From JBBRNV01 sp038227435 (GTDB taxonomy: Bacteria > Patescibacteriota > Minisyncoccia > Phycocordibacterales > CALRBL01), in the NCBI GenBank assembly GCA_038227435.1, contig JBBRPW010000025.1, forward strand, positions 1-7,019: a DNA stretch of 7,019 nucleotides, read 5' to 3'. A program made the position numbers and the translations under genes. Below, one piece after another: positions 5,618 through 7,019 of this stretch; position 1 is the first letter of the stretch; every line of letters begins with the position of its first letter. Under the pieces are notes generated by a model. It saw nothing but the letters and a program-made list of their open reading frames with translations, was not told the origin of the DNA and made no database searches.

Positions 5618-5624
5618 ACCAAAC

Positions 5625-6725
5625 ATGCACATAGAGTCACCGAAAGATCGATTAGAAAAAGCCGTATACAAAGCAAGTCGGTTGGCAAACAAGCAAGCAA
5701 CAATGCCTGTTCTTAAATGTGTGTATCTCGAAGCAAAAGAAAATCAATTAATTGTACGAGGTACAAACTTAGAACTCGGAATCGAAATTAAAGTGCCTGT
5801 AAAAGTGATTAAGGAGGGTGTTGTAGCACTTTCTGGCGACATCCTTACCCAATTTCTATCTTCACTACATACTGAGCGTGTAGAGCTCATACAAAGCGAA
5901 AACACATTAAAAGTTTCTTCAGAATTTGCTTCTGCTACTTTAAAATTAGAACCACACGAAGACTTTCCACTCATTCCAAGGGTTGAAAGCGACAAAGGCG
6001 AAAGTATTTTACCTGTTGATCAACTATGTGACCTCATTAAGTCAGTATCTTATTGTGCGGCGGTGTCTGGAATACGCCCTGAGCTTACCTGTGTCTATCT
6101 TTATCAAGAAGGAGAAAATTTAATTTCTGTTTCAACCGACTCGTTTCGTCTTGCTGAGAAGAAATATGCAGCTAAAAACATAAACACCTTTGAAGATGCT
6201 CTTATTCCAGCCAAAAACGCCGCAGATGTTTGTAAATTACTCGATGGGGTTACTGGAAATGTTTCGATACACAACGATAAAAGCCAAATCGCCTTCAGCG
6301 CTGATGGTGTGTATATTGTATCTCGGCTTGTTTCTGGATCTTTTCCTAATTATCGACAAATTATTCCACAAGAACCAAAAACAAATGTTGTTTTATTAAA
6401 ACAAGACTTCTCCGGAGCCTTAAAAACAGCACATGTTTTTTCAGACTCGTTTCATCGAGTTACTCTCTCTGTTAATCCGGAAGATAAAAAATTTAATATT
6501 AAAACAAAAAATAATGATATTGGTGAAAACCAAGGAACCCTCTCTGCCGCAATTTCTGGTGAGCAAGTTGAATTAAATTTTAACTACAGAAATATTGTTG
6601 ATTGTTTCCAGTCAATATCCGCAGACAGCATCAACCTTTCTTTTAATGGTCCTGGAAAAGCGTTAGTAATAACCCCCATTGGAAACACTTCTTTTTTGTA
6701 TTTGGCAATGCCGATGAGTAAATAG
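5625..6725 (+). CDS. dnaN: DNA polymerase III sliding clamp, beta subunit
   Basis: This 366-residue protein forms the ring-shaped dimer that holds the replicative polymerase on DNA. Length is normal for the family and the three similar clamp domains are all present, roughly 1-120, 128-248 and 252-366. Recognisable motifs are QATMPVLKCVYLEA (24-37; compare TLPILSNVLLE), DSFRLAEKKYA (172-182), SGSFPNYRQIIP (237-248) and the C-terminal YLAMPMSK (359-366) that helps form the protein-binding pocket. The start is supported by a normal N-terminus beginning MHIESPKDRL and by TATAAT 7 nt upstream. It lies directly after the origin, and an unrecognised small gene, not recF, follows 49 bp later with its own promoter. 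Nothing in the sequence suggests loss of function. Confidence 0.97.
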   Translation: MHIESPKDRLEKAVYKASRLANKQATMPVLKCVYLEAKENQLIVRGTNLELGIEIKVPVKVIKEGVVALSGDILTQFLSSLHTERVELIQSENTLKVSSEFASATLKLEPHEDFPLIPRVESDKGESILPVDQLCDLIKSVSYCAAVSGIRPELTCVYLYQEGENLISVSTDSFRLAEKKYAAKNINTFEDALIPAKNAADVCKLLDGVTGNVSIHNDKSQIAFSADGVYIVSRLVSGSFPNYRQIIPQEPKTNVVLLKQDFSGALKTAHVFSDSFHRVTLSVNPEDKKFNIKTKNNDIGENQGTLSAAISGEQVELNFNYRNIVDCFQSISADSINLSFNGPGKALVITPIGNTSFLYLAMPMSK

Positions 6726-6759
6726 AAGAACAAAAAGTAAATTTTTTCGGAGAAAGTGG

Positions 6760-6768
6760 TGTTATTAT
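6760..6768 (+). promoter_or_regulatory. Extended -10 promoter of the gene after dnaN
   Basis: TGTTATTAT fits an extended -10 (TG at 6760-6761, hexamer TATTAT at 6763-6768, one mismatch from consensus). The hexamer ends 6 nt before the ATG at 6775, giving a predicted leaderless transcript. It lies within the 49-bp gap after dnaN, so the downstream gene need not depend on dnaN transcription. Confidence 0.5.
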
Positions 6769-6774
6769 TCTTTT

Positions 6775-7019
6775 ATGAAAAAAGCAGGGGACCTTCTATT
6801 AAATATTTCGAACTTAAACCCTCTTTTCGGAAAAGAAGCCGTTATTGAGGTATTTCTCAATGTTTCTGGAATAATACTACTCCCAAACGAACTTGTTTTT
6901 GCAGGGAAAAACATACGAGTTCTTACCTCTTCAATTAAAAAACAAGAAATCCTTATGAGAAAATTTGAAATTCTCTCTAAACTAAAAGAATTGCTTCCCG
7001 ATAAAGATTTTTTAAATAT
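6775..7019 (+). CDS. Small protein of unknown function, weakly DciA/DUF721-like (3' end missing)
   Basis: An open frame begins at ATG 6775 and continues to the right edge (81 full codons visible, no stop). It opens MKKAGDLLLNISNLNPLFGK, then EAVIEVFLNVSGIILLPNEL, a strand-like stretch FAGKNIRVLTSS (residues about 42-53) and a helix ending in EILSKLKELLP. The order helix, 'evF..vsGi', strand 'iRVltSs', helix 'IL.kLkeLl' resembles the DciA/DUF721 family, in which a conserved V-G region is followed by a strand and a helix ending LN. DciA proteins load the replicative helicase and often lie near dnaA-dnaN, so the context agrees. The match is weak, with no WxxVVG motif, and it could be an unrelated CPR small protein. 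The promoter 6 nt upstream and in-frame coding after it support a real gene. Confidence 0.6.
   Translation, partial: MKKAGDLLLNISNLNPLFGKEAVIEVFLNVSGIILLPNELVFAGKNIRVLTSSIKKQEILMRKFEILSKLKELLPDKDFLN

Larger units (their letters stand above)
5238..5624. other. oriC: Probable chromosomal replication origin (oriC)
   Basis: This 387-bp gene-free gap between dnaA and dnaN holds clustered DnaA boxes. Minus-strand sites are at 5318-5326, 5341-5349 and 5430-5438; plus-strand sites are the perfect TTATCCACA at 5554-5562 and TTATCCCTC directly before it. Weaker candidates with more mismatches are TGTGGAAAT at 5285-5293, TGGGGATAT at 5297-5305, AGTTGATAA at 5373-5381 and TGTTTATAA at 5408-5416. A T-rich stretch (5231-5285) opens the region and an AT-rich stretch lies at about 5498-5545. 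The orientation switch, minus-strand sites on the left and plus-strand sites on the right flanking the AT-rich part, is typical origin layout. The gap also carries the dnaN promoter. Position and box density make the origin call strong; no experiment is implied. Confidence 0.88.

Noticed and set aside
6732..6747. AAAAA-GTAAA-TTTTT after dnaN as a terminator
   Set aside because: The stem is all A-T and too weak for a convincing terminator; the gap is better explained by the promoter of the next gene.
1..7019. CRISPR arrays, tRNA or rRNA genes, insertion sequences
   Set aside because: No regularly spaced repeats, cloverleaf-like sequences, rRNA motifs, transposase frames or terminal inverted repeats were found on reading both strands.

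Overview
The window looks like a chromosomal segment around the replication origin of a small-genome bacterium, most likely a Candidate Phyla Radiation (Patescibacteria/Parcubacteria-type) organism. The sequence is AT-rich and standard-code. The core of the window has the conserved origin order yidC-rnpA-rpmH (minus strand) facing away from dnaA-dnaN (plus strand). It is stripped down: no yidD between rnpA and yidC, and no recF directly after dnaN. The lineage call is an inference from protein style (minimal YidC, a T4SS-pilin-like membrane segment, and a membrane-anchored beta-propeller protein of a kind I associate with CPR genomes). No rRNA gene is present to settle it.

Layout. Positions 1-978 hold the 3' part of a pilin-like gene with a long secreted, Gly/Asn-rich tail. 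Positions 1030-2523 encode a single-pass membrane protein with a probable beta-propeller outer domain. A purine-rich convergent gap (2524-2591) separates it from the minus-strand operon rpmH (3812-3669), rnpA (3655-3317) and yidC (3317-2592), with rnpA and yidC overlapping by one base. Positions 3813-3905 form a divergent promoter region with a DnaA box. dnaA runs 3906-5237. The 387-bp gap 5238-5624 is the probable oriC: DnaA boxes on both strands, a 15-bp direct repeat, an AT-rich stretch, and a consensus box followed by a GC cluster and TAG triplets. dnaN runs 5625-6725. A small unrecognised gene begins at 6775 and runs off the right edge.

How it fits together. DnaA binds and opens the origin between its own gene and dnaN, and DnaN supplies the sliding clamp. 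A DnaA box between the possible -35 and the -10 of dnaA suggests autoregulation. RpmH and RnpA serve the ribosome and tRNA 5' processing, and YidC inserts membrane proteins, possibly including the pilin-like and propeller proteins at the left.

The most consistent unusual signal is promoter placement. Four plus-strand genes (the propeller gene, dnaA, dnaN and the last gene) each have a -10-like hexamer ending only 6-8 nt before the ATG and no Shine-Dalgarno sequence, so their mRNAs are predicted to be leaderless. The second is the origin itself, whose triplet array appears to have opposite polarity to the Bacillus arrangement as I remember it.
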